From: Xanthocytophaga agilis
GTDB taxonomy: Bacteria > Bacteroidota > Bacteroidia > Cytophagales > 172606-1
Reading direction: 5' to 3'
DNA length: 64,000 nt
Assembly (NCBI RefSeq): GCF_030068605.1
Contig: NZ_JASJOU010000017.1
Location: 124,001 to 188,000 of the forward strand
A program made the translations under genes and the position numbers. Position 1 is the stretch's first letter. Each line of letters starts with the position of its first letter. Of this stretch, positions 56,040 through 64,000 are shown piece by piece. The notes under the pieces are model-generated. The model was not told where the DNA came from. It was given only the letters and a program-made list of their open reading frames with translations, and did no database searches.

Positions 56040-56581
56040 AAGATGAATGTTTAATTCGGTCAGCTTTTGCCCAAAATACAAAGAAGGGTTGTGAGCTTTT
56101 GTTTCGAAGATACTACGCCAACCTGTGTAATCATGCCTTGCGGTTTGTACACTCCAGAGAGGTGGCGGAAGATATAGTCGCTGAAGTGTTCGCTGTTTTT
56201 ATACAAAACAGAACATTTGAGCAAATTACGTATTCATATCGTGCCTACCTCTACAAGTCTGTACGGCATCGTGCTTACAATTACCTCAAATGGAATGTAA
56301 ATCGTACAGCTCCACTGGATGGCATCAATATGCAGGCAGTAACTTCTGCCTACAATCCCTTTGAAACATTGCACTTCAATGAACTATATGCACATGTAGA
56401 ACAGGTGGTAGAGCAGCTTCCTGCACAATGCCGCCGGGCATATGTCCTCAAACGAGTAGAAGGTAAAAGCCTTGAAGAGATTGCCACAGAACTGGAGATT
56501 ACTTCAAAGTCAGTAGAAGCGCTGATTACACGTGCTCTATCCCGGCTTCGCAGTAAGCTTAAAAATCACTGTTTTATGTAG
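56036..56581 (+). CDS. ECF-type RNA polymerase sigma factor
   Basis: The ATG at 56036 is chosen because a strong purine-rich stretch (GGGGAGGAGG) lies about 8 bp before it, giving 181 residues; an upstream ATG at 56006 adds ten. Sigma region 2 (RRYYANLCNHALRFVHSREVAEDIVAEVFAVF) and region 4 (QLPAQCRRAYVLKRVEGKSLEEIATELEITSKSVEALITRALSRLRSKL) are intact, of the Bacteroidota sigma-70 family 1 type. These factors usually partner with a FecR-type anti-sigma encoded next to a SusC. Here no anti-sigma gene follows; instead two tiny ORFs come before susC. It may drive the downstream susCD-rhamnosidase genes. Confidence 0.92.
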   Translation: MKDECLIRSAFAQNTKKGCELLFRRYYANLCNHALRFVHSREVAEDIVAEVFAVFIQNRTFEQITYSYRAYLYKSVRHRAYNYLKWNVNRTAPLDGINMQAVTSAYNPFETLHFNELYAHVEQVVEQLPAQCRRAYVLKRVEGKSLEEIATELEITSKSVEALITRALSRLRSKLKNHCFM

Positions 56582-56674
56582 AACTACTATAGCTCGATAC
56601 GAAATAGTAGAATGGGCTATGGGGATTAGCTCCCAGGAATTGTCTTATCTGTCAAAAACTCCACTCCCACTTCT

Positions 56675-56827
56675 ATGTTTAGAGCGAAAAACATACAATT
56701 GCAAACTGAGTACGATACTTTGCAAATGGCGTCCCATACAAAAGTAGCCTTTCCAGCTACTTTTGACCATATCAAAGAAATACTCTTTCAGGAAGTGCTT
56801 CTAAAACAAGTACCTATAATCGATTAA
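56675..56827 (+). CDS. Small ORF of 50 residues between the sigma factor and susC
   Basis: The frame begins MFRAKNIQLQTEYDTLQMAS and ends KQVPIID. It is probably a soluble amphipathic peptide with a helix around residues 28-45 (TFDHIKEILFQEVLLKQV). I do not recognise it. Its 42 C-terminal codons lie inside the 304-bp repeat while the first eight are unique to this copy. It starts 94 bp after the sigma stop and ends 26 bp before the 43-codon ORF, so the two could be translated together from the sigma transcript. Confidence 0.45.
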   Translation: MFRAKNIQLQTEYDTLQMASHTKVAFPATFDHIKEILFQEVLLKQVPIID

Positions 56828-57000
56828 AAACCATACATCAGAACTGTTCAAGTATGTCACTGTTTAAAAAACGAATGCTTTGGCGACTCCCCACAGGAAG
56901 GTTTAGCTGGCTTTGGGCAATGGAATTTGTACTGATAGGTGTTTTGGTTTTTATCATCCTGCTTTCTGTCTACCTATGGTTCTAATACAATCCATGGTTT
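56697..57000 (+). repeat. 304-bp perfect direct repeat, copy 2
   Basis: This is the second copy of 55269-55572. It lies between the ECF sigma gene and the intact susC and includes most of the 50-codon ORF and all of the 43-codon ORF. Because this copy joins complete ORFs to a complete susC, it looks like the parental copy. Confidence 0.9.
56854..56985 (+). CDS. 43-residue single-pass membrane miniprotein, copy B
   Basis: This ORF is identical to copy A at 55426-55557. It has a basic N-terminal half with tryptophans (MLWRLPTGRFSWLW) and a hydrophobic C-terminal helix that ends directly at the stop codon. The position after a sigma factor and before susC is where an anti-sigma gene usually lies. 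It may be a short membrane regulator or a leader peptide, but its function is unknown. The start is ATG; a weak -7 promoter element for susC follows its stop codon by 27 bp. Confidence 0.55.
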   Translation: MSLFKKRMLWRLPTGRFSWLWAMEFVLIGVLVFIILLSVYLWF

Positions 57001-57012
57001 TGACACAAACTA

Positions 57013-57020
57013 TAGGTTTG
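57013..57020 (+). promoter_or_regulatory. TAnnTTTG -7 element upstream of susC
   Basis: TAGGTTTG matches the Bacteroidota -7 consensus and lies 201 bp before the susC start, just outside the right end of the 304-bp repeat. A -33 motif at proper spacing was not found. The first repeat copy lacks this element because the sequences diverge at that point. Confidence 0.4.
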
Positions 57021-57221
57021 ATACAGATTGAATCCACTCATGCTTTTTAGTACCACGTATATTCTCAAATTCTGATTTATCCAACTTTCCTTTCTGTAAA
57101 GAATAAGCCTATTGCTTTTCCACTGAGTACTTTCTTACTATGGAAGAAAAGCTTACTCGGTGAGCCAACCATTCATTGTTAAAGAGTGCAGTTTGTTTAC
57201 CACTTTATCTATTTAACAAGA

Positions 57222-60200
57222 ATGAAAAAAAGAATACTCATTTTTAGCCAGTTGGTATTTGCAATCTGCTATACCTCATCTGGCTATGCATTGCCCACCT
57301 ACTTCCCATCTTTAGCAAATGTTGAAGTAAAACTAAAAGCAGATATCCCTGTTTCGGGTACTGTTCGTTCAGAAGATGACGCTCCGATGCCAGGAGTTAG
57401 TGTACTCATTAAAGGAACTACCAATGGCACTACTACCGACAAAGATGGCAAGTACCAGCTTTCAGTACCGGAAGGAGCTACATTGATATTCAGCTTTGTT
57501 GGATACCTGTCCCAGGAAAGAACTACAGATAAGCTTTCCATTATTGACATACAACTAGAGCCTGATATCCAGACGCTTGAACAGGTAGTAGTTGTGGGTT
57601 ATGGCACCCAGCAAAAGAAAGATCTGGTTGGCTCTGTTGCTGTAGCAGGCCGCAAAGAATTTGGAGAGGTAAATGTGAGTACTGTGAACCAGCTGATTCA
57701 GGGAAAAATTGCTGGTGTCCAGGTTGTGAATAATAGTGGTGTACCAGGATCAGGTACCAACATTGTTATCAGAGGTACTGGTTCTTTTTCGAGTGTTGCC
57801 CCTCTATATGTTATTGATGGTATTCAGAGTGATGCCGGAACATTCAACTCATTGAGTCCTTATGATATTGAGAGTATTACTGTTCTTAAGGATGCTTCCT
57901 CTGTGGCTATATATGGAGCACAGGGAGCCAATGGGGTGGTTCAGGTAACAACCAAACGAGCTAAAAGTGGCTCTCTACGAATTTCTTATGATGGCTATTA
58001 TGGCATTTCTCAGGCCTGGAAAAAACTGGATCTACTCAATGCAAGTCAATACATAGATCTGGTAAAAGATATCGCTGCTGCACAAAACACAAAAATTCCG
58101 GAGAAACTGAATACACCAGATGTGCTCATAGACCGTACGGACTGGCAGGATGTTATTTTTCGGACAGCTAAATTACAGGAGCATCACCTGAGTTTGTCTG
58201 GAGGAACAGATAAAGTATTGTACACCATAGCGGCAGGATACACCAATCAGGAGAGTATTGAAGTGGGGTATAACTTCAAGCGACTGAATCTACTAGTAAA
58301 TCTGGAAGAAACTATCGGAAAGCATATCCGTTTGGGACAAAGCCTGAATATGCGTTATTCATTACGCACTGGCACTACTCCAGACTTCACAGCTGCCTTG
58401 CGTATGCCGCCCTATGCGCCTGTTTATGATCCAACCAATCTCGGAGGGTATTCAAGAGTAACGACCATCAATGACCTTAACGACTCTTTCAATCCATTAA
58501 CAAATGTATTTCTACGTGATAAAAAGGATCGTAGCTGGCTCAATTATGCTCAGTTCTTTGGAGAAATAGACATTTTGAACGGATTAAAGTTTCGATCTCA
58601 GGCATCGCTCAATATTGGATATGGCAGTGGGTATGATTTCATCCAGGCCAATAAGAACGGTAATCTAACCAATCCAGATGGGATTATTGAAGGGTATGGA
58701 TGGAGTCTGTTTCCATTACTGGAAAATATTTTGAGCTATAACAAGCACTGGGGTAAACATACTGTATCTGCTACACTAGGAAATTCGTATCGCGATCCTG
58801 GCGCAGCCCGCTCGGTTAGCCTGGCGGGAAGTGGGTTTAATAACTACGATATTACCCAGATTGGTGTGGTAAGTAAAGCAAACCTGAATCCTGCCGGAGG
58901 AACAGCCGCAGGAGCAGCCACTTCGGCTCTGATATCTTATTTCGGGCGTGTCAATTATTCTTTCCGTGATCGATATCTTTTTTCTTTTACCTTGCGTAGG
59001 GATGGAGTCTCTGTGTTTGGGCCCAGCAAGCGTTTTGGCAATTTCCCCTCTGTAGGCTTAGGCTGGAAGGTCAATGAGGAACCGTTTATGAGTGGTCTTA
59101 CTTCCGTGTCATCCTTGAAGCTTCGGGCTAGTTGGGGCAAAACAGGCAATGCCAGTATTCCACCATTTTCGTATGAGCCACTAGTCTTTAAAGGTGTCGC
59201 CAATAACATTGTCTATTCTCTGGGACCTGACAAAATTTATGTAAGAGGTGCAACTATTGGCGCTGCCTCCAATCCTAATTTAGGCTGGGAAGAAACTACA
59301 CAAACCGACATAGGAATAGATCTTGGCTTGTGGGAAGATCGATTGAATCTGACCGTGGATTATTATAATCGGCAGAATGATGGCTTGCTGGTGAATGTAA
59401 ATATTCCTCCTTCTACAGGTGTAGGAGGTACCGGGTACATTCCGACTGCTATTCTCACCAATGCCGCCTCAGCATATAACCGTGGCCTGGAGGTAAGTGC
59501 TACCTACAATGGACAAGTAGGTCCGCTTCAGTTTAGTATTAGTGCAAATGGAGCCTATAACAAAAACCAGGTAACTACACTCGGCACTCAGAATGCTGTA
59601 CCAATCACTGGGGGTGGCTATGCTGGTGTGTCTGCTATGACCCGTACAGAGCCTGGTCATCCGATAGGAGCCTTTTATGGGTACAAGACAGATCATGTAG
59701 CTATCAGCCAGGCTGATGTTGATGCCTACAATAAACTGGCACAGGAGCGTTCAGGTGGAAAAAGCACTGTCTACCAGGCTAATCTCAAACCAGGCGATAT
59801 CATCTTCCAAGATCTGAATAATGATGGAGTGGTAAATGAAAAAGATCAGACATTTCTGGGAAGTCCTATTCCGAAATGGAACTATGGAGCAAATGTAAAC
59901 CTGTCGTATCATTCCTTTGACCTGATGGTTTCTTTACAGGGCATTGGCGGAGTACAGACTGTGAATGCACTCCGTTATTGGACCGAAGGCACTACGCGTC
60001 CTTTTAACTCCAGCACAGCTGTATTGGATCGCTGGCGCAAAGAAGGAGATATTACATCCATACCCAGAGCCGGTCAGAATGCTAACAGCAATCTGAACCT
60101 ACGCCCTTCAAACCGCTTTGTAGAAGATGGCTCTTACCTGCGGGTGCGGAACGTAACACTGGGATATGGGATACCATCTGCTGTATTGCATCGATGGATG

Positions 60201-60380
60201 GGTAGTGCGGTCTCCAGTATACGCATGTATGTAACAGCTCAAAACCTTTTTACCATAACCAAATACAGTGGATATGATCCTGAAGTCAGCGGACAATCGT
60301 TCCTGTTTGCACGTGGCATCGATCAGGGGCAATATCCTCAGCCGCGTACATTCCTGGTAGGTTTGCGACTCGGTTTCTAA
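57222..60380 (+). CDS. SusC/RagA-type TonB-linked outer-membrane transporter
   Basis: The ATG at 57222 opens a signal peptide (KKRILIFSQLVFAICYTSSGYA), giving 1052 residues; an upstream in-frame start is not needed. The carboxypeptidase-D-like domain (about 45-125; VSGTVRSEDDAPMPGVSVLIKG), TonB-box segment (EQVVVVGYGTQQKKDLVGSV), plug domain (IAGVQVVNNSGVPGSGTNIVIRGTGS; PLYVIDGI) and beta-barrel ending in GLRLGF are all present. It imports a glycan fragment together with the SusD encoded 44 bp downstream. The absence of an N-terminal signalling (STN) domain means it would not itself act as a FecA-like sensor for the ECF sigma. Confidence 0.96.
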   Translation: MKKRILIFSQLVFAICYTSSGYALPTYFPSLANVEVKLKADIPVSGTVRSEDDAPMPGVSVLIKGTTNGTTTDKDGKYQLSVPEGATLIFSFVGYLSQERTTDKLSIIDIQLEPDIQTLEQVVVVGYGTQQKKDLVGSVAVAGRKEFGEVNVSTVNQLIQGKIAGVQVVNNSGVPGSGTNIVIRGTGSFSSVAPLYVIDGIQSDAGTFNSLSPYDIESITVLKDASSVAIYGAQGANGVVQVTTKRAKSGSLRISYDGYYGISQAWKKLDLLNASQYIDLVKDIAAAQNTKIPEKLNTPDVLIDRTDWQDVIFRTAKLQEHHLSLSGGTDKVLYTIAAGYTNQESIEVGYNFKRLNLLVNLEETIGKHIRLGQSLNMRYSLRTGTTPDFTAALRMPPYAPVYDPTNLGGYSRVTTINDLNDSFNPLTNVFLRDKKDRSWLNYAQFFGEIDILNGLKFRSQASLNIGYGSGYDFIQANKNGNLTNPDGIIEGYGWSLFPLLENILSYNKHWGKHTVSATLGNSYRDPGAARSVSLAGSGFNNYDITQIGVVSKANLNPAGGTAAGAATSALISYFGRVNYSFRDRYLFSFTLRRDGVSVFGPSKRFGNFPSVGLGWKVNEEPFMSGLTSVSSLKLRASWGKTGNASIPPFSYEPLVFKGVANNIVYSLGPDKIYVRGATIGAASNPNLGWEETTQTDIGIDLGLWEDRLNLTVDYYNRQNDGLLVNVNIPPSTGVGGTGYIPTAILTNAASAYNRGLEVSATYNGQVGPLQFSISANGAYNKNQVTTLGTQNAVPITGGGYAGVSAMTRTEPGHPIGAFYGYKTDHVAISQADVDAYNKLAQERSGGKSTVYQANLKPGDIIFQDLNNDGVVNEKDQTFLGSPIPKWNYGANVNLSYHSFDLMVSLQGIGGVQTVNALRYWTEGTTRPFNSSTAVLDRWRKEGDITSIPRAGQNANSNLNLRPSNRFVEDGSYLRVRNVTLGYGIPSAVLHRWMGSAVSSIRMYVTAQNLFTITKYSGYDPEVSGQSFLFARGIDQGQYPQPRTFLVGLRLGF

Positions 60381-60424
60381 TGAGTGTACTTCCAATTCGA
60401 TTAATCTGCTTTGACTTTTCACCT

Positions 60425-62032
60425 ATGAAAAAAATAACATTATTCCTGCTAGCAGCTGGACTTTTACTGGCTAGTAGCTGCTCAAATGATGCGCTTGATA
60501 TAAAAAATCAAAATGCCTATAGTGATGCTACCTATTTTAAAACAGCTACTCAATTCAACGAAGCTGTTATTGCAACCTATTCTGTATTCCTGCATCAGGG
60601 CATGTATTCCCGTGACTGGTATTTTCTATTTGATTTACTAGGTAACGATGCCGAGCGCGATGCCCCATTATTAGGGGACTTACTACAGTTGCACGATTAT
60701 AGCTATGGTACTACCCAACAACAGATAACTAGCTTGTGGGGGTCACTCTACCGCATGATCTACCGCGCCAATCTGGTAATTGACAAAGCCGGACAATGGT
60801 CGCCAGAGCTTCCAGAAGAGATAACTAAAAAGAATCAGTACCTCGCGGAAGCTCACTTTCTGAAAGGGTTTGCCGAGTTTCAGCTAGTTGCATTATGGGG
60901 ACGAGTACCACTCAGACCAGATTACTTTAGTTCAACAGCTTATGCGGCTCCGCGAGCCACGATTGCCGAGGGTTGGGAAGTTGTGGAAGCAGACCTGAAG
61001 GCAGCTATTGAAGGTTTGCCTTTAACGTATGCCAGTGCAGACCTAGGTCGTGCCACACAAGGCGCTGCCATTGCCTTGCTTGGCAAGGCCTATCTGTATC
61101 AGAAAAAATATGCTCTTGCTTCTACTGAGCTGGAAAAACTTACCAAGGCGCCTTTTGCGTATGCGTTAAATCCGAATTTTGACAATCAGTTTTCTGAAAG
61201 CAATGGTACGAGTCCCGAAACGGTTTTTGATATACCTCATAAATGGGTAGATGCTGCTACCGGACAACAAACCTATTATTTTGGTGGACAGGAAGCATGG
61301 GGTGGACTTGCCACCCACTCAGGTCGTGCACAAGAGTATGGATGGAACGATTGGCGAAATGTATTTATTTCCAACGCTGCCGTGCAGGCGTTTACCTATT
61401 TGGACGAAGAGGGAGAATCCTATACAGATCCTCGGGCAAAATTGACTTTTTATGGAGATGCTGCCAGTGGTGGCGATACAGATTTCTGTCAGACATGTCC
61501 TGCCAGCAAGATAACTCCACTGCCTTCCTATGCAGCCAACTCGCCCAATGGCGGACCATTCCCCTACCCGTTTGAAGCAGCAGGATATCGGTGGCGTAAG
61601 TATGAAAATTATGAGGTGGTAGAACAGTTTGGAGGTCCACAAAGTAATATCAATTCTCAGGTAATTCGCTTTGCTGATGTACTGTTGTTACTGGCAGAGT
61701 CCTACATCCAGCAATCCAATATGGAAGCGGGACTACAACTGATCAACCAGGTGCGTGCTCGTGTGAATGCTTTCCCTTATACACAACTGGGTAACCAAAC
61801 CGAAGCGATGAAGCTGCTGATGCGTGAAAGACAACTGGAACTATGTGGTGAACAATCCCGCTGGTTTGATTTGAATCGCTGGGGTATTGCCAAACAGACT
61901 ATCAATCCTGAAAAACAGGCAGCTATTGGCTCACAACCATTAACAGACAAGTACTTACTGTTACCAATTCCCGAAGCTGAGAAATTAACTAATTCGGCTG
62001 TCGCAAGTGACATTGCGGACGATTGGAATTAA
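60425..62032 (+). CDS. SusD/RagB family glycan-binding outer-membrane lipoprotein
   Basis: The ATG at 60425 opens a lipoprotein signal (KKITLFLLAAGLLLASSC), giving 535 residues. The N-terminal segment SNDALDIKNQNAYSDATYFKTATQFNEAVIATYSVF, the TPR helices (YLAEAHFLKGFAEFQLVALWGRVPL) and the C-terminal LMRERQLELCGEQSRWFDLNRWG block identify a classical SusD. It captures the ligand on the surface for the adjacent SusC. A stem-loop follows the stop codon and may reduce transcription into the rhamnosidase gene. Confidence 0.96.
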   Translation: MKKITLFLLAAGLLLASSCSNDALDIKNQNAYSDATYFKTATQFNEAVIATYSVFLHQGMYSRDWYFLFDLLGNDAERDAPLLGDLLQLHDYSYGTTQQQITSLWGSLYRMIYRANLVIDKAGQWSPELPEEITKKNQYLAEAHFLKGFAEFQLVALWGRVPLRPDYFSSTAYAAPRATIAEGWEVVEADLKAAIEGLPLTYASADLGRATQGAAIALLGKAYLYQKKYALASTELEKLTKAPFAYALNPNFDNQFSESNGTSPETVFDIPHKWVDAATGQQTYYFGGQEAWGGLATHSGRAQEYGWNDWRNVFISNAAVQAFTYLDEEGESYTDPRAKLTFYGDAASGGDTDFCQTCPASKITPLPSYAANSPNGGPFPYPFEAAGYRWRKYENYEVVEQFGGPQSNINSQVIRFADVLLLLAESYIQQSNMEAGLQLINQVRARVNAFPYTQLGNQTEAMKLLMRERQLELCGEQSRWFDLNRWGIAKQTINPEKQAAIGSQPLTDKYLLLPIPEAEKLTNSAVASDIADDWN

Positions 62033-62044
62033 GAAAAGGGGGTT

Positions 62045-62085
62045 AAAGGGTATGTAGCTGGTCTTGTATCAGTTGCATATCCTTT
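62045..62085 (+). terminator. Terminator or attenuator between susD and the rhamnosidase gene
   Basis: AAAGGGTATG (62045-62054) pairs with CATATCCTTT (62076-62085) through one G-T pair, and a T-run (TGTTTTTTAC) follows. It starts 13 bp after susD and leaves 132 bp before the next gene, so partial read-through is possible. Confidence 0.6.
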
Positions 62086-62217
62086 TGTTTTTTACATGGA
62101 CAAAAGTGTACATACCCACTACTACTGATAGGATATATGAGTTTGATCCTTTCCTAACTCCTTTATTATACTATTTCAATAAAGTACTTTACCATACTTT
62201 GTGTAGTTTACCGACTT

Positions 62218-64000
62218 ATGAATAAAAATATAGCATTTATAGTAACCCTGTTATATAGTTGTGCTCTCTTTGCACAGGAAATATCTCCTCTTCCCAAAAA
62301 CGAAATACATTTTAAAGCCAGTTGGATTGCCCCTCCCAAGGTTTCTTTGACCACCTATGGCGTTTATCATTTCAGGAAAAGACTAGAGTTAGCATCGAAA
62401 CCGGAGGCATTTGCCATCCGGATTTCAGCGGATAACCGTTATCTGCTGTATATAAATGGAGTATCTGTACTTTCCGGTCCCCAACGGTCTGACCTCACAC
62501 ATTGGAGGTATGATACATTGGATATTGCCTCGTATCTTCATAAAGGCAGCAATAGTATTGCCATTCAGGTATGGAATCAGGGAGAAGGAATGGCATGGGC
62601 ACAACTGTCATTGCAGACAGGCTTGTGGGTAGAAGGTATTGGAGCAGCCTCGATTATCAATACGGACACGACCTGGAAAGTAATTAAGAACCAAGCCTAT
62701 AGCCCCCTTATCAGTACATTACATATTACCGGACCATTTGATCAGATTACAGCTGAAAAATATCCGTGGGGCTGGCAAGATCCAGACTATGCCGATGATA
62801 CATGGATGTATGCGATTGAAACAGAAAAAGCCATTTCTGAAAAAGCCATTCCTGTTCATCACGCCAACGCATCAGAAAGGCAGTTGTTGCCACGTAACAT
62901 TCCATTTATGGAAGAAAAACAACAGACCTTTGCTCATATCAGAAGAGCCGAGGGAATAGCAGTGGACGACAGATTTTTAAGAGGTGATCATCCATTATAT
63001 CTATCTTCCCAACAAAAAGGTACACTTCTGATTGATCAGGGTGTATTGACAACAGCCTATCCGCAGTTAGTGGTAAGTGGAGGAAAAGGGTGTACAATAA
63101 CTGTTACCTATTCGGAAGCATTGTATGCCGATACAAATGGAGGAAAAGGAAATCGCAATAAAACTGAAGGTAAACATAGCAAGGGAGACAAGGATGTATT
63201 TATACTAGATGGAGGAGACAAAAGACTTTTCTGCCCATTGTATTACCGCACTTTTCGGTATGTAGAACTCAAGATAGAAAATGCTCAGTTTCCATTAACC
63301 ATTCATACGTATAACAGCCGTTTTACAGCCTATCCATTCATTGAAAAAGCAAGATTTGCTTCCAGTGATACCAACTTACATGCCATTTGGGAGGTGGGTT
63401 GGCGTACAAGCCGCTTATGTGCATTTGAAACCTATATGGATTGTCCCTACTATGAGCAAATGCAATATATTGGGGATACCCGTATTCAGGCACTAATTTC
63501 ATTGTATGTTTCAGGAGATGACAGACTGATGAAAAATGCGCTTGAGCAGTTTGATCAGTCACGTATTCCGGAAGGGCTGACCCAAAGCCGCTACCCTTCT
63601 GGTAAGAAACAGATTATTCCTCCATTTTCTCTTTTCTGGATTGCTATGCTGCATGATTACTGGATGCTAGGCAGTGATCCGGATTTTGTAAAGCGTTTTT
63701 TACCAGCAGTCAATGAAATTATACAATGGCATAGCAAGTATGTAAACCAGCAACACATTCTAACTCAAATGCCCTACTGGAACTTTGTGGACTGGCCTAA
63801 AGAGTGGCCCTGGAAAGGAGATGAAAATATAAGTGGTATACCTGCCGGAGCATTGGAAGGGAACTCTGCAATTTTAACCTTGCAATATGTCTACGCCTTA
63901 CAAAAAGCAAGGGATTTGTATTATGCTTTTAGTAAGGTTGAAGAAGCAAAAAGACTTGAGCAACTCGAGGAAAAGATACGAATCACTACCTATAAAACAT
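62218..64000 (+). CDS. Alpha-L-rhamnosidase (GH78-type), 3' end beyond the window
   Basis: The reading frame is open from the ATG at 62218 to the window end (594 codons, no stop). A signal peptide (KNIAFIVTLLYSCALFAQ) is followed by an N-terminal beta-sandwich (about 35-150; FKASWIAPPKVSLTTYGVYHFRKRLELA and ISADNRYLLYINGVSVLSGP), a second beta domain (about 240-370) and the start of an (alpha/alpha)6 barrel. The motif DCPYYEQMQYIGD (Asp408 to Asp420, Glu413 as candidate acid) corresponds to the GH78 signature region. The enzyme would remove terminal rhamnose from plant or bacterial glycans in the periplasm, which suggests a rhamnose-containing substrate such as rhamnogalacturonan for this locus. 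Confidence 0.85.
   Translation, partial: MNKNIAFIVTLLYSCALFAQEISPLPKNEIHFKASWIAPPKVSLTTYGVYHFRKRLELASKPEAFAIRISADNRYLLYINGVSVLSGPQRSDLTHWRYDTLDIASYLHKGSNSIAIQVWNQGEGMAWAQLSLQTGLWVEGIGAASIINTDTTWKVIKNQAYSPLISTLHITGPFDQITAEKYPWGWQDPDYADDTWMYAIETEKAISEKAIPVHHANASERQLLPRNIPFMEEKQQTFAHIRRAEGIAVDDRFLRGDHPLYLSSQQKGTLLIDQGVLTTAYPQLVVSGGKGCTITVTYSEALYADTNGGKGNRNKTEGKHSKGDKDVFILDGGDKRLFCPLYYRTFRYVELKIENAQFPLTIHTYNSRFTAYPFIEKARFASSDTNLHAIWEVGWRTSRLCAFETYMDCPYYEQMQYIGDTRIQALISLYVSGDDRLMKNALEQFDQSRIPEGLTQSRYPSGKKQIIPPFSLFWIAMLHDYWMLGSDPDFVKRFLPAVNEIIQWHSKYVNQQHILTQMPYWNFVDWPKEWPWKGDENISGIPAGALEGNSAILTLQYVYALQKARDLYYAFSKVEEAKRLEQLEEKIRITTYKT

Noticed and set aside
56532-56747. 71-codon ORF overlapping the sigma end and entering the repeat
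   Set aside because: It overlaps the sigma gene in another frame, and the 50-codon frame uses the repeat better.

Overview
The window comes from the chromosome of a glycan-degrading member of the Bacteroidota, most likely Cytophagales; the order is inferred from gene style and the genus cannot be fixed from this sequence. The evidence is two SusC/SusD outer-membrane uptake pairs, two giant hybrid two-component regulators (HTCS), type IX secretion C-terminal domains, TAnnTTTG-type promoter elements, few Shine-Dalgarno sites and a Bacteroides-type mobilization gene pair. No rRNA, tRNA or CRISPR array was seen.

Layout. 0.4-3.4 kb: a PadR repressor overlapping an FtsX-type ABC permease. 3.5-5.7 kb: a family 2 glycosyltransferase, a sparse stretch with one tiny ORF, and a frameshifted CBS-domain remnant. 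5.7-17.0 kb: a minus-strand locus in which an HTCS regulator lies upstream of a susC-susD-arylsulfotransferase operon; a pair of 19-bp direct repeats just upstream of the susC promoter element is a likely operator. 17.3-20.7 kb: a secreted DUF4114/DUF4476 protein and an SMP-30/NHL-like secreted protein, convergent. 21.0-30.5 kb: an RND efflux cassette (unknown membrane protein, TolC, RND permease, adaptor) followed by an OmpR-type regulator and its kinase. Near-identical arrays of four TAAT half-sites with an exact 11-bp period lie before the cassette and before a small gene after it, which suggests one regulon. 30.7-38.7 kb: a TPR protein, small unknowns, a broken alcohol dehydrogenase, an MscS channel and a type IX-secreted beta-helix/FN3 protein. 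38.8-43.3 kb: a MITE-like inverted-repeat element, an EamA transporter, a candidate oriT and BtgA/BtgB-like mobilization genes, together the most horizontally acquired-looking part. 43.8-51 kb: a 1961-residue secreted GH74 xyloglucanase with many binding modules and a membrane glycosyltransferase. 51.1-64 kb: a second glycan-utilization locus with an HTCS, an ECF sigma factor, susC, susD and a GH78-type alpha-L-rhamnosidase that runs off the window.

The most unusual structure is in this last locus. The ECF sigma gene is flanked by a perfect 304-bp direct repeat (55269-55572 and 56697-57000). Each copy carries an identical 43-codon ORF for a single-pass membrane miniprotein. The second copy also completes a 50-codon ORF, which is beheaded in the first copy. 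Downstream of the first copy is a decayed duplicate of the 5' end of susC. No FecR-type anti-sigma gene is present, so these miniproteins are candidates for an undescribed partner of the sigma/SusCD system; that role is inference only.
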